Source of the DNA: Luidia sarsii
Lineage: Eukaryota; Echinodermata; Asteroidea; Paxillosida; Luidiidae
Direction of reading: 5' to 3'
DNA: 64,000 bases
NCBI GenBank assembly: GCA_949987565.1
Contig: OX465110.1
Span: 8,950,556-9,014,555, forward strand
The position numbers and the translations under genes are program-made. The notes below the pieces were generated by a model. That model searched no databases. It had not been told where the DNA came from and worked only from the letters and a program-made list of their open reading frames with translations. Shown one piece after another: positions 11,571-22,450 of this stretch; positions within the stretch are counted from its first letter, which is position 1; each line of letters begins with the position of its first letter.

Positions 11571-12443
11571 GTCTCTGACTGCTGCTGCTGCTCTGTCTCG
11601 CAAAAATGTGTATTGCGCTGCTGAGAGGCAGGATGGATACGAGACGGCGTGTGTTCGCATGGCGGACGGCGATATTGCGGCCGTTGCGATACAGAAGGCG
11701 GTATAGAGCGTTGTGTGGACGGGCCAATGCGAGCGCCCACCAAGCTATAGGGCCCAGGCTCCCACGTCGAAATTAAATCCATATTCGAGTAACTAGCTTA
11801 TTTCGCTTTATTGCTCACAATGGCCCCCACGGTGGTGAGTTGCTGGCCCGTCGTCTCCACTGTAGTCTTCTCTCTCTCTCCCTCTCCTCCTCCCCCTCCC
11901 TCCCTGCCTCCCCTGCCTCTCCTCCCCGCTTGTCCCAGTGCCTTGGCTCCGATGGAGCGCGTGCGGGTTGTCGAGCGGGCGAGGGAGCGAGCAAGCGAGA
12001 GAAACAAGCCAGCCCCAGCCCCGTAGCCCCCTTAATTCAAAATGATTAGGCGGTTCTGGCAGGCTCAGTGGGCAGGATTTAAACCAGTTCGCCCCGAATT
12101 AATGAAATAGTAGTTTCTGTAATTCAATTTGTCAATCCTAAAGGAGAAAATTATATTTATCGATCTGGGCACGCATTAATCCTTATTGGCGTGGCTAGGG
12201 CTGTGTACTGTGGTGGGGGACTGGAGTACGAATGGGGGAAGAGGAGGAGGAGGAGGAGGAGGAGGAGGGGGAGGATGGAGCAGGGGGTAGGGGTAGGCTG
12301 GATGCGGGCAAGGAGAATGGGCAAGCTACTGGTTGAAATGAAACCAGGGTAACTGATTGCCCCATCCTCCCTTCCGCCTGGTAGCACTTGAAATTATATG
12401 CAATATCCAAGTGTGTCTGATTGAACAGCCCTGGCCCCAAAGA
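11571..12443. other. Unique stretch between repeat tracts
   Basis: A (CTG)4 lies near 11580, CT-rich DNA at 11868-11930, and a GGA run at 12238-12272. The AT-rich interval 12080-12185, with ATTAAT and AATTAATG cores, is unique. No gene is recognised. Confidence 0.5.
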
Positions 12444-12463
12444 TTGAGAGAGAGAGATGGAGG

Positions 12464-12554
<91 letters not shown>

Positions 12555-12770
12555 AGGGGGAGGGAAGAGAGAGAGGGGAGAGGGGTGAGAGAGAGGAGAG
12601 CGAGAGAGAGAGGGGGAGAAGAGAGAGAGAGGGACAGAGAGAGCGATAGAGAGAGCGATAGAGAGAGGGAGGGAGAGGGAGAGGATGGAGAGAGAGAGAG
12701 AAGGAAGGAAGGAGGGAGAGAGAGAGAGAGAGAGGGAAGGAGGGAGAGAGAGAGATGGGGAAAAAGTGGT
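12444..12770 (+). repeat. (GA)n tract
   Basis: Includes an uninterrupted (GA)40 at about 12468-12547, followed by GGGA/GAGA-rich purine DNA. Arg-Glu and Leu-Ser repeat frames on the two strands are artefacts. Confidence 0.95.
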
Positions 12771-13599
12771 GGGAAAGCGAAGTGGGAAACAGGCTGAAAG
12801 GAGTCCCGTTAGGTTCACTAAGCGCAAATGTTCAAGCAGCAGGTTAGTACCAAGGACTGTGACCTTACAGGCAATCAGGATGAAAATGATGACTATGACG
12901 ATTTTTTTTTTTGAGGGAGAAGGAGATGGATGGGGGATGGGAGATGGGTTGAAGGAGGCGAGAGTGAGTGCGTATCGCCCCGTTGAGGCAACCCGGGTCG
13001 ATGAGGTATCGATCCGGGCCCACCAAGTCCCCCCTCTGTCTCCAGGAAAAAAAAAAGACAAGGGACGAGCCTAAAAGCACGGCGTCTGGGACAGGCAGCC
13101 CGAACGGCGACGCCAGGAGTAGGCGGAAGGGAGGAAAGGAGTGAGGAGGGAGGAGAGGGAAGAGAGGGGAGAGGGAGGACGAGAGCGGAGATCGCAACGA
13201 CAACCTCGAAGGCTTATCCAACCCTAACTGACCCCTACCTCCCGTCTATACCCCTCCCCTCACAAGGAGACGGGCATCAGAAGTAGTGGGGTCCCCCTCT
13301 AATATCTCCCAGATAGACAGTGGAGTGCCTTATTTTCGGAGCGTCCCAACCCCTCCCCCTTATACCCCTTAGCCCACTCTCTTTCGCTCCCCTCTTGGTG
13401 CGTTGTCGTCGCAGACAAGTGCGATTGGCAATAAATTGAATGAATGGCGACAACCGTACTGACTATTCATGTCCCAGATTTTTTTTTCGGGGGTGGGGGT
13501 CGAGTCTTCTGCCACACGGAAAAAATGCCCTGAAAAAAAAAAATCCCACCGAAAATTCAATACGCTGTCTCAAATCAGACAGTCGGAATGAATTTTTGG
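12771..13599. other. Unique stretch with one imperfect palindrome
   Basis: An imperfect dyad (CCCGGGTCGAT pairing with ATCGATCCGGG) lies at about 12990-13019. A/T homopolymers occur near 12901, 13047 and 13479. No gene is recognised. Confidence 0.5.
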
Positions 13600-14250
13600 T
13601 TGGCCCCAATGAGAGAGAGAGATTGAGAGCGAGAAAGGGGAGATGGGGAGAGAGAGCTGGGAGAGTGTGAGAGACATATGGAGGGAGGGAGACAGAGAGA
13701 GAGGCAGACAGGTAATGACAGAGAGACAGGGAGACATACACAGAGAGACAGTGAGAGAGATCGAGAGATCAGGAAATTATTGCGTCGCTCTATCTCTCCC
13801 GTTATTGGTGAAACTGCACCAATGGAGCAGGTCTATTGAGGTGAAATTGTCAATTTAAACGCGTTGGATTTTGTAATATTCATCACTGCTTGAGCACACT
13901 GCATTTTGGCCGCGTGTTATGGAATCGAATTCGAGGCGTTTTCACTTTCAGCGATGGGAGATGAGACTGAGAGCAAGGGAGAGAAATAGAGAGGGTTGCG
14001 AGAGGTTGAAAGAGATGGGGGAGGGGAGAGAGATGGAGAGAGAGAGAGAGAGACACACAGAGATAGATGGAAAGAGGGAGTGAGAGAGGGAAGGGGAGAT
14101 TGAGGGAGAGGAAGATAGGGAGAGGTGGAGGGAGAAAAAGAGGAGAGATACTTGGAGATCGATTGAGAGGAAGAGGAGAGAGGGGTAGAAAGAGAGGAAG
14201 AGAGAGGGGAGAGAGATGTGGAAGAGGGAGAGGTACAGATATAGAGGAGC

Positions 14251-14327
<77 letters not shown>

Positions 14328-14340
14328 AGGAAGAGAGGAA
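13600..14340 (+). repeat. Two GA-rich purine tracts
   Basis: Purine tracts at about 13608-13780 and 13965-14340 are separated by about 180 bp of unique DNA. The second ends in nearly pure (GA)n at 14248-14325. Confidence 0.9.
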
Positions 14341-15381
14341 ATAAATGGCCATAGGTTTGGTAGGTCGGCGTCGAGGCGAGCGAGAGGGATATAAAAGAGG
14401 CTGGTTTATACACAGGCGAATTCCCCCTGGAGATGGGAGGTAGATCATTGGAGTAATGAAGCGGCAGAGCCCGCCCCCCATCGGGCCCGCTGTATAGAAA
14501 CCACGCGGTCAGCCCCCGAGCCACTTATTGCCCGAGAAGTGTGGGAGTAGGGAGGGAGGGAGGGCACCGACTATACTGCGCGGGGCGAGGCGCGTACACA
14601 GCAGCTTGGCCCCGGGGCTGCTCAGCGCTGCCCAGGCGTCACAACTTGTCTCCATCTCCCCGCGTCGAAGCAAACTGGCCTTATACACGGAGTAATTCAA
14701 CGGCCCATTTTCCCCCTCCATTCCCCTTTTTTTATTGCCTTTCTTCAGCTTCATCGTCTCCCTCTACGAGCGAAAGATAGAGAGACGGAGAGAGAGGGGG
14801 AGAGAACACGGGAGGGAGGTTGGAGCGGGAGGCAGTATGGAAGGCACAAAACCTCCAGTCGGTCGGGAAAGAAAAATGTCGTATCTCGCGGCAATCTTGG
14901 CCGGCCGATTGTACGGTTAGTTGACCCGTTTGAATGGAGGCAACGGGGAAGTCGCGAAGATGGTGGATGGGTGGGGGGAGGGAGTGAGCAAGGAGGAGAG
15001 AGGGGGTGGAGAGAATCTCGGATATTGCATGCAATCGGCCCAACTGAAGGGATTTGTGAGTAGGTATCGAAGCGATGGTGTGCTCATCTCGACACAGAGA
15101 AAGTAAGGTAAACACAGCGGACTAGGGAACATCACATAGACGCCACGCTATGGGGGTTTTCATTCCTTGCTTCACCCTTGAAGAGAATACATTCCTTTCA
15201 TCTGCCCCACACATGTCTGCAACGCAGCCTCTCCTCCTAATGTTTTCATATGCCCCAGAGGAGGACGAGATCCCAATTATACGAAGTAATTGCCCTCAAA
15301 ATTGTATAATCAGCAAACACGACGCGTAGCGGCAGACGCGCTGCGATGCGCCGACTGCCCTTACCCCCTTTCTCGATGACG
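14341..15381. other. Unique stretch, GC-rich in part
   Basis: Purine patches lie at 14775-14815 and 14965-15010. The minus-strand frames at 14509-14754 and 14732-15115 are not recognised. Confidence 0.5.
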
Positions 15382-15419
15382 CCGGCAGGGGGCGCTCTTG
15401 ATGAAACCGAGTGACGTCA
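15382..15419. promoter_or_regulatory. CTCF-like motif followed by a CRE
   Basis: CCGGCAGGGGGCGCTC at 15382-15397 closely fits the bilaterian CTCF core, whose strongest part is AGGGGGCGC. A perfect CRE, TGACGTCA, follows at 15412-15419. Binding is an inference from the motifs. Confidence 0.4.
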
Positions 15420-15571
15420 TGGGACTGCAAGGCTGACGAATTTGTACCGAGACCTGAGCGGTTTGCATTTTGTTTCAATACCGTTTGCCGTACAAGGCTC
15501 TGAACACTATTCTTACTATGTATGCAGTTGTTTATTGTCTGCTTTTTGGTGCCTTTGATTTCCAATGTCCA

Positions 15572-15690
15572 GTGGTCGATTCCACCAAACTCATCGTATT
15601 ATTATTAACTTCGCGTCAACAAAGGATTGCCCATCTTATATTGGGTTAAGGTGAATCGTATATATTTATAGGCTTGGTGAAATCCACCCC
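15572..15690. mobile_element. Deleted copy of inverted-repeat family B
   Basis: The left end GTGGTCGATTCCACCAAACT and the right end GGCTTGGTGAAATCCACCCC are inverted relatives. The same ends occur in the longer copies at 31619-31774 and 36970-37120. The centre is shortened and diverged here. Confidence 0.6.
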
Positions 15691-17499
15691 CTGAACTGCT
15701 ACGAAAAAACCCTCCATATGGCACTATGGAAAGAGTGCATATTAAGCTGTCGCAGCAACAACTATACAGTTCATTAGATGCAATGATCAAGTAGTCATTG
15801 CTACATCTGATGAAGTAGTTGTTGGTACGAAAGCTTATGCAGTCTTTCCTTTAGTTGTTAATATACACCATTTGGACTAATGCTTGAAGAGTTGCTATAA
15901 AGAGTGTGGTGGGGTGGCGACCTTTGATTTCGTCTTTCATCGAGACTAAAGGCCTACTTACACACGCAAGCGGCATAGGCCCTACGGAATTCCGCGGGGT
16001 CAAAAATATAGGGCGCGCAGTTTTCTATTGGGACGTTTACATCTGGAACGGCCAAACCGCACAAATGCTGTTTTTCGAAACGAGAGCGATTTTTCCAAAG
16101 ATACCGCGCTTGAGACGCAGAAGTAAGAGAGCTGCCCCCTGCTTGCTTTTGATTTCTTCGGTCCGGCGCCATTGTTTTTGCATATTGTCATTGCCATACA
16201 ATAACATCGAGCGAGTTTCCGCTTCTGTGTAAACGTAAGATACCGCGCGACATTACCGCTTCTCGCTGTGGCTTTCCGTTTCCGCGCACCTGTTTAATTG
16301 GGGCTTCATCAAGGGAAAAAAGGAACACACATTGGAACTTGATTTCAAAATGTTAGACCACTCCCCACCCCACTATAGTGTACGTGTAAAGCCGATATCA
16401 CAAGCCGCGTGTGATAAGACAATGCATCACACCGAGCGCTCTTCAGGTGAAATACTTCCGTATTTGAAGGAGGTGCTAGAATATCCATGACAATGCATAT
16501 GACGCTCGTACACTCAATACATGTACTACACGTCCCGATAAATGAGACAGGGGATGAAGGTGTGTTCTCAACGATCCCACGGCTTCTGTAGATGGTAGTC
16601 GTCGTTTTCACGGGCTAAGGATTATTCATTATAAGGTGGGGTAGAATTTGGATATTGTGGGGAATTGTGGGATTCACGCGACATAACTCACGTGGACATT
16701 GCCGCCATGTTAGCGGCGGAGGAGGTGGCACAAACGGTGGAGGTACGAGGGTATATGTTTTGACGATCGGTCTTCCATGCGAGTATAGTGCCTATGTCTG
16801 CACAATTCACCCTTTCTCAAGACATTAGTGACTGCTGACTGCGGAAATGTCTGTTAACCATCCCCGGTGAGTATACAGAACGATTCCCTGTCACACGTAT
16901 GTGGCGTCGCTCATGCCATATTTTATATTTATCAAAGAGAACGGATATTTCCCGTAGTGACGCACGATGACAATGGAAACCGGGCGAGAAAAGCTTTATA
17001 GCAAAGCATCGCTCGCACGTGCCGTGTACCTTGTATACAATGCCCTGGAAATAACAGTTGCAGGGCCTGCCAATTTCCCATATAACATGTCCAAAAAAAT
17101 ATCCATTATTATGAGGAAACTATCTTGAAATGGGTTTCGACCGACGTAGGTGAAAGATAGTCGATAGCCTTAATTGCGAGGAATCCCTTACGTGTTGGAC
17201 GGCGCGGATCGACCGCAATTTTGCTCGCTGAAGCGAGGGACAAACATATCCCCCCCCCTCTTTCTCTCTCTCTCTCGCTCTTTTTTTCGCGCCAAATCAA
17301 CGCCTGGCTTGGCCAAATCTGGTCTGGGTCGTCTGGCGTCCCAGCTGGAGGTGCCCCGGTGACGCAGAGCGGCGGCTCTCAGACATGCGCGGGGAGGCGG
17401 GGGCCACCCCTCGCCACACATGCGCGTGTGAACTTGGCCACCTGAAGCCGGCAACGAGATTGAACTGTTACAAGAAATCAATCATTTGCATCTCTTACT
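15691..17499. other. Unique stretch
   Basis: No gene is recognised. A frame at 15906-16232 (MVGWRPLISSFIETKGLLTH) is open on both strands. A CT run lies at 17252-17285. Confidence 0.5.
16689..16710. promoter_or_regulatory. E-box and YY1-like motif
   Basis: CACGTG (16689-16694) is followed by GCCGCCATGT (16701-16710), which fits a YY1 site. These are motif matches without functional support. Confidence 0.2.
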
Positions 17500-18320
17500 G
17501 GACTGAAAAGAGAGGCAAGGGCAGACAGACTGATGGGAGAGAGGGGTATGGAGAGAGAGAGACAGAGTGACAGAAAGAAAGAGAGAGAGAGAGGGACAGA
17601 CAGAGTGAGAGAGAGAGCGTGAGAGAGATAGGAGAGAGAGGAGAAAGAGAGAGATATGAGAGAGAGAGATAGGAGAGAGAGAGTGAGAGGGAGAGAGAGA
17701 GAGAGAGGGAGAGAGAGATAGGAGAGAGAGAGAGTGACAGAAAGAGAGGGAAAGAGAGGGGAGATAGATAGATAGAGAGAGATAGAAAGAGAGAAGGGGA
17801 GAGGGGTAGAGGGGAGGGAGATAGAGAGAGAAAGAGGGAGATAGGGAGAGAGAGGGGAGGGAGATATATAGATAGAGAGAGAAGGAGATGGGGAGAGAGG
17901 GGGAGAGAGAGGGACAGAGAGAGATATGAGAGAGAGTGAGAGGGAGAGAGGGAGAAAGGGAAAGAGAGGGGAGATAGATAGAGAGAGAGAATGAGAGAGA
18001 GGGAGAGAGAGAGGAGGGAAATAGATAGATAGACAGAGAGAGAGAGGGAGAGAGGGGAGGGAGATATATAGATAGAGAGAGGAGACGGAGAGAGGGGGAG
18101 AGAGAGGGGGACAGTGAGAAAGAGAGAGGGGGAAGAGGGAGAGAAGGGACGAGAGCGAGAGACACACATAGATGAATAGAGAGATAGAGAGATAGGGATG
18201 GAGAGAGGTGAAGAGAAATAGGGGTGGAGGATGAGGTGGCGAGAAAGAGGAGAGCGTGATAGAGAGAGGGGATGGAGAGAGGGGGTGGAGAGAGAGGAGA
18301 GCGGGAGAGTGGAGAGACGA
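17500..18320 (+). repeat. Long GA-rich polypurine tract
   Basis: About 820 bp of nearly uninterrupted purines on the + strand, built from GAGA, GGGA and GATA units with internal near-repeats. The 224-314 aa Ser/Leu-rich minus-strand frames across it are artefacts. Confidence 0.95.
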
Positions 18321-19124
18321 GGGAAGGAGCCATGGGCGGGATGAAAATGCGATTCCTCGTCCTAGAAAGGTCAAGGACGAACGATCAGAGCCGAGCATGG
18401 TGAGCACGAAACGGCCCACCATCTAGACAGGAACCCCCCCTCCCCACCCCCTTCCCCCATTCGCCTTCCCCTGCCCCGCTCCCAATCCGTTCAAGGCAAA
18501 TTGGAGATTCGGTTAAGATAGTTCCTAATTAATCGGCAGGAGGAGGAGGAGAGCGCAGGCAGCACGGCGGGACCGTGTCGTTGCCGTGCCATGATGGGGC
18601 CGGGGCCGGGGCCGGCCTTCGCTGTCGACTCGGTGCGGTGCTTACGGTCTCCAATAGGTGTAAGTAAGCCGCTAGACTCGGGCTAAGGGGATTGTCCCTG
18701 CCCCCCCCCCGTCCCTCCCTCCCTCCCTCCTCACCCAACAATTGCCAACTGGAGAATGAGCAGGGAAGAATACATCAGGCATTCTGAAAGGCGGGATGCG
18801 AACGGATTTATTATACTCTTTTTGATGTAGCAGTGGGTTGGCGCTTCGGATCGGCAATTTTTTTTTTTATTAATTTGATTTATGATCTGTCTGCCCTTGG
18901 TCCGTCGATTTGGTGATTAAGGGCATGAATATTATGCGGCGTAGACAGCAACAGATTTCGTGGAGTTGAAATAAATTGGAACTGTGGTTCAGTTATCTAT
19001 GTATATGGCTTCCTTCCAAGTTGTCGCGAAGGATTGATCCTCAAGCCAGCGGATCTGTGATGCACAGGCAATGCCAATACATCCCGTTCACCAACTAAAG
19101 AAATAACCGACCGACCAACCGACT
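18321..19124. other. Unique stretch with a GGGGCC trimer
   Basis: Three GGGGCC units occur at about 18596-18613. C-rich DNA lies at 18430-18480 and 18700-18735. An AT-rich, homeodomain-core-rich interval follows at 18860-18990. No gene is recognised. Confidence 0.5.
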
Positions 19125-19395
19125 GACCGGGAAGCGATGGGGACGAACGGTTACAGCGTACGTCTGCAGTGCAGAAGGTCGCTGGTTCGAATCCCACTCG
19201 GATCAGAAGCTGGGAAACTCTCTGTCTATCCAGCAGCGATGAGGTATACCTGTCTCTCATTAGAGCTAGGGAAGGTTGGAAGGTGGACACGAAAGGAACT
19301 GGCCACCCTACCTCATCATGCCGTGCCCTTGTAAATGTGCCTCTCTATAGGCACGTCCCCTGCGCTATCATGATAGTATGGGACATCCTTTACCC
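19125..19395 (+). mobile_element. tRNA-derived SINE
   Basis: GGTTCGAATCC at 19184-19194 is a perfect B box. AACGGTTACAGCGTACG at 19147-19163 fits a degenerate A box at tRNA spacing. It is followed by about 200 bp of non-tRNA body ending near TTTACCCACTAC. This is the typical layout of a tRNA-head SINE. No poly(A) tail or duplication is obvious. Confidence 0.65.
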
Positions 19396-19455
19396 ACTAC
19401 TAACTCGCTAACCGACCGACCATCCATCAAATCAATCAACCAATCATTATGATTC

Positions 19456-19710
19456 TATAGCCGTTTACGAAATAAAGGCTTAGGCTCGGGCTCAGACTTC
19501 ATTTCCGTCTGACAAAACCTCCTGAAAATCCAGCTGTCCGAATTTGAAGGTTAGTTGGCTTGATATAGGCCTATATATATATTATACAGAGTATTCACCA
19601 AGAAACTGAGGCCAAACGCTTGTTTCTAGATGCCTGTGATTTTATAACGGGTGAAGAGAAACATGATCGAAGCCTTAGCACGAGCCTAGGCCTTTATTTC
19701 GTAAACGGCC
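19456..19710. mobile_element. MITE with ~30-bp TIRs, hAT-like duplication
   Basis: The left arm CCGTTTACGAAATAAAGGCT (19461-19480), continuing TAGGCTCG, is mirrored by 19681-19709. Flanks TATGATTC (19448-19455) and TATGATTT (19711-19718) match at 7 of 8 positions, and an 8-bp duplication is the hallmark of hAT elements. The 255-bp body is non-coding. Confidence 0.75.
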
Positions 19711-20584
19711 TATGATTTCGTCATGATGGCATTTCCAGAACCAATAGAGCCTACACCGGGACCCGAATTGCTTACTGTCTCAAACCAATGGCAGGTCAGA
19801 CCCCCCCCCCCCCCCACGGTGAATCCTGACACAGTATTATTGTTCAAAGGCAAGCGATGCAATCGTCCGGATACATGTGGCGACCCCCGGCCGACCATTG
19901 AGGCGCAAAGTGAAGCGAAGCTAACCGCCCAGTTATTACAAACACAGTTCAATGTTCTCGCCACAATGTGGGTTACTTTCTTACTATTTTCTTTCCTTTC
20001 AACGCCACGCGCGCTATGTCGTCGAAACGTTCACTGTATCGAACGGGAAGGATTGGCCAGGGAGTGAAAGCCCCTTTGTGATTAAGGGCTTGTATCACAA
20101 AACAATGTAGTAATGTTCAAAATATGAAGCTGTTTGTGTGTAAGAACTCAAAACGAGGCAAAGGCGGTATACACTTTTCAGGATGACAGCCCGAGCACGA
20201 AGTGGGGTTATCCGTACACCCTTTTCGCTGTGATTCCACCGGGAGATGAAGCAGTCGAGTAAATACCTCTTACATTGAAACAGTATCTGAATGACGCGGC
20301 TATATCATGCACACGGCATTGGAGCCTGTCTCTCCCCGATCTCCAGTCCAGGCATCCCCCCTCCTCCTCCCCCTCCTCCTCCTCCTCCTCCGCCCTCCCG
20401 CCTTCTCGGCCAACCCATAGACAACACGCCGGGACCTTTTAATGAAATTGCACCGTCCAGATTGGAGCGAGCCCGAGCAAAATCTTTAATGTCATGTATA
20501 ATCCGGCGCCACGCTCAAGCGCTGAGCTCTCTCGGCAAATTTAGCCGCATTTTCCAAAGGCACGCAAGGGCGATCCTCAACGAG
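19711..20584. other. Unique stretch upstream of acidic repeat
   Basis: A C15 run lies at about 19801-19815 and a CCT run at 20350-20395. The frame at 19723-20067 is unrecognised. Confidence 0.5.
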
Positions 20585-21304
20585 GGGAAACAAAAGAAGA
20601 AGACGATGAAGAAGAAGAAGACGATGAAGAAGAAGAAGAAGAAGAAGAAGAAGAAGAAGAAGAAGAAGCATGAGGGGGAGGACGAGGAAGAGAAGGAGGA
20701 CGCGAAGGAGGAGGAGAAGGAAGAGAAGGAGAATGAGGAGGATAAGGAGGAGGAGGAGAAGGAGGAGGAGAAGGAGGAGGAGGAGAAGGAGGAGGAGACG
20801 GAGGAGGAGAAGGAGGAGGAGGAGGAGAAGAAGAAGAAGAAGATGATGAAGAAGAAGCACGAGGAGGAGGACGAGGAAGAGAAGGAGGACGAGATGGAGG
20901 AGGAGAAGGAAGAGGAGGAGAATGAGGAGGATAAGGAGGAGGAGGAGAAGGAGAAGGAAGAGAAGGAGGAGGAGAAGGAGGAGGAGGAGAAGGAGGAGGA
21001 GACGGAGGAGGAGGAGAAGGAGGAGGAGGAGAAGGAGGAGGAGGAGAAGGAGGATGAGAAGCAGGAGGAGGAGAAGCAAGAGGAGAAGCAGGAGGAGGAA
21101 GAGAAGGAGGAGGAGAAGGAGGAGGATGATGATGAGAAGGAGAAGGATGATGAGGAGGATGAAAAGGATGATAAGGTGAAGGAGGAGAAGGAGGAGGAGA
21201 AGGAGGAGGAGGATGATCAGGATGATCAGGAGAAGGAGGAGAAGGAGATTGAGGAGGAGAAGGAGGAGGAGAATGAGGATGAGGATGATGAGAAGGAGAA
21301 ATAG
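20291..21304 (+). CDS. 337-codon frame with Glu/Lys-rich tail, probably repeat-derived
   Basis: The first ~100 residues are not low-complexity apart from a polyproline run (about residues 25-35). Residues from about 100 onward are Glu/Lys repeats encoded by GAG/GAA/AAG triplets. The tail contains an in-frame duplication (starts near 20664 and 20852). A triplet repeat stays open without selection, so this is weak evidence for a gene. No domain is recognised. Confidence 0.12.
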   Translation: MTRLYHAHGIGACLSPISSPGIPPPPPPPPPPPPPSRLLGQPIDNTPGPFNEIAPSRLERARAKSLMSCIIRRHAQALSSLGKFSRIFQRHARAILNEGKQKKKTMKKKKTMKKKKKKKKKKKKKKHEGEDEEEKEDAKEEEKEEKENEEDKEEEEKEEEKEEEEKEEETEEEKEEEEEKKKKKMMKKKHEEEDEEEKEDEMEEEKEEEENEEDKEEEEKEKEEKEEEKEEEEKEEETEEEEKEEEEKEEEEKEDEKQEEEKQEEKQEEEEKEEEKEEDDDEKEKDDEEDEKDDKVKEEKEEEKEEEDDQDDQEKEEKEIEEEKEEENEDEDDEKEK

Positions 21305-21375
21305 GACGGGGAGGATCATAAGGAGAATGAGGAGGAGGAGAAGGAGAAGGAGGACGACGAGGAGGAGGAGAATAT
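20585..21375 (+). repeat. GAA/GAG/GGA polypurine tract with ~190-bp duplication
   Basis: About 790 bp of triplet purine repeat. The segment starting AAGAAGCATGAG near 20664 is repeated starting AAGAAGCACGAG near 20852, with the shared landmarks GACGAGGAAGAGAAGGAGGA and AATGAGGAGGATAAGGAG. It is almost free of pyrimidines on the + strand. Confidence 0.9.
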
Positions 21376-22020
21376 GATGACGATGCCTATGTTAGGGGGA
21401 CCGCCACAGAAATACAAATCGAGAGGTAGATCAGGGAGGCAGAGAGACTGAGGGGATCCACACTGTTGGAGGATGGGAGGCAGTGGATTGCCGACGTAAT
21501 GTGCGGCAAATCGCTGTCACGCCATCCGTAAGACGTGTCTGCACGCCGGCTTAGTGCGGCCCTTTGCGCAGGGACTCTCCCGTCGCAAAGACAATTCCAT
21601 TTGCCTAATAAAAACCTCAAACGACGTACGGAATGATCGGATGAGCGCGGAGATCTGCCGGCTTAGCGACATCTTTATTTGATTGAAGGACAGGGTGGTT
21701 TGAAGCAAGGTATGGGGGGGTGTTCAAGAGCGAGAGGAAGAAACTGCAATAGACTCACTGTGGCCGGCAGGAGATCTAAACGAAAAAAATAAGACTCGGC
21801 GTGGGGCAGATTCTTAATACGGTGATTGCGTCCAGCGTGAAATAAACGAACTTGATAGCAATTCGCCTTGGACTGCCTTACACCGATGATTAGAAGTGGC
21901 CACGGGGCAAGCCGCACGGTTCGGATGAGAGCATCGAGCCGGCCCCCCGTTATCTTGTTGATTCGAAACCGAGTCCCTTGGCTTTAGCTCCGTGCTGGGG
22001 TTGTCTGCCATCAGCAAACT
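21376..22020. other. Unique stretch
   Basis: The minus-strand frames at 21387-21620 and 21675-21917 are not recognised. Nothing else is supported. Confidence 0.5.
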
Positions 22021-22450
22021 GGATGAGGAGGAGGAAGAGGAGAAGGAGGAGGAGGAGGAGGAGGAGAAGGAGGGGAGGAAGAGAAGGAGGGGAGGAGGAG
22101 GAGGAGGAGGAGGAGGGAAAAAGAGGAGGGGGAGGAGGAGAAGCAGGAGGAGGAGGATAAGGAGGATGAGGAGGAAGAGAAGGAGGAGGGGGAGAAGGAG
22201 GAGGAAGAAGAAGAAGAGGAGGGGAGGAGGAGAAGCAGGAGGATGAGGGGATGAGGAGGAGGGGAGGAGGAGGAGGCGAAGGGGAGGAGGAGAAGGAGAA
22301 GATGTAAGAGTAGGAGGAGGAAGGAGGAGGAAGAGGAGGAGGAAGAGGTTGAGGAGTGGAAAAGGAGAAGGAGAAGTAGGAGAAGGAGTAGAAGGAGGAG
22401 GAGGAAGAGGAGGAGGAGGGGGAGGAGGGAAGGAGGGGAGGAGAAGAGGA
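22021..22450 (+). repeat. GGA/GAA polypurine tract
   Basis: About 430 bp of purine triplets (GGA, GAG, GAA) on the + strand. Ser/Pro- and Leu-rich minus-strand frames are artefacts. Confidence 0.95.

Noticed and set aside
17478..18422. Minus-strand frames of 224-314 aa rich in Ser/Leu/Pro
   Set aside because: They lie entirely on a GA tract; the reading frame is open because CT repeats contain no stop codons.
18596..18616. GGGGCC repeat of the C9orf72 type
   Set aside because: Only three units in a GC-rich context; too short to be notable.
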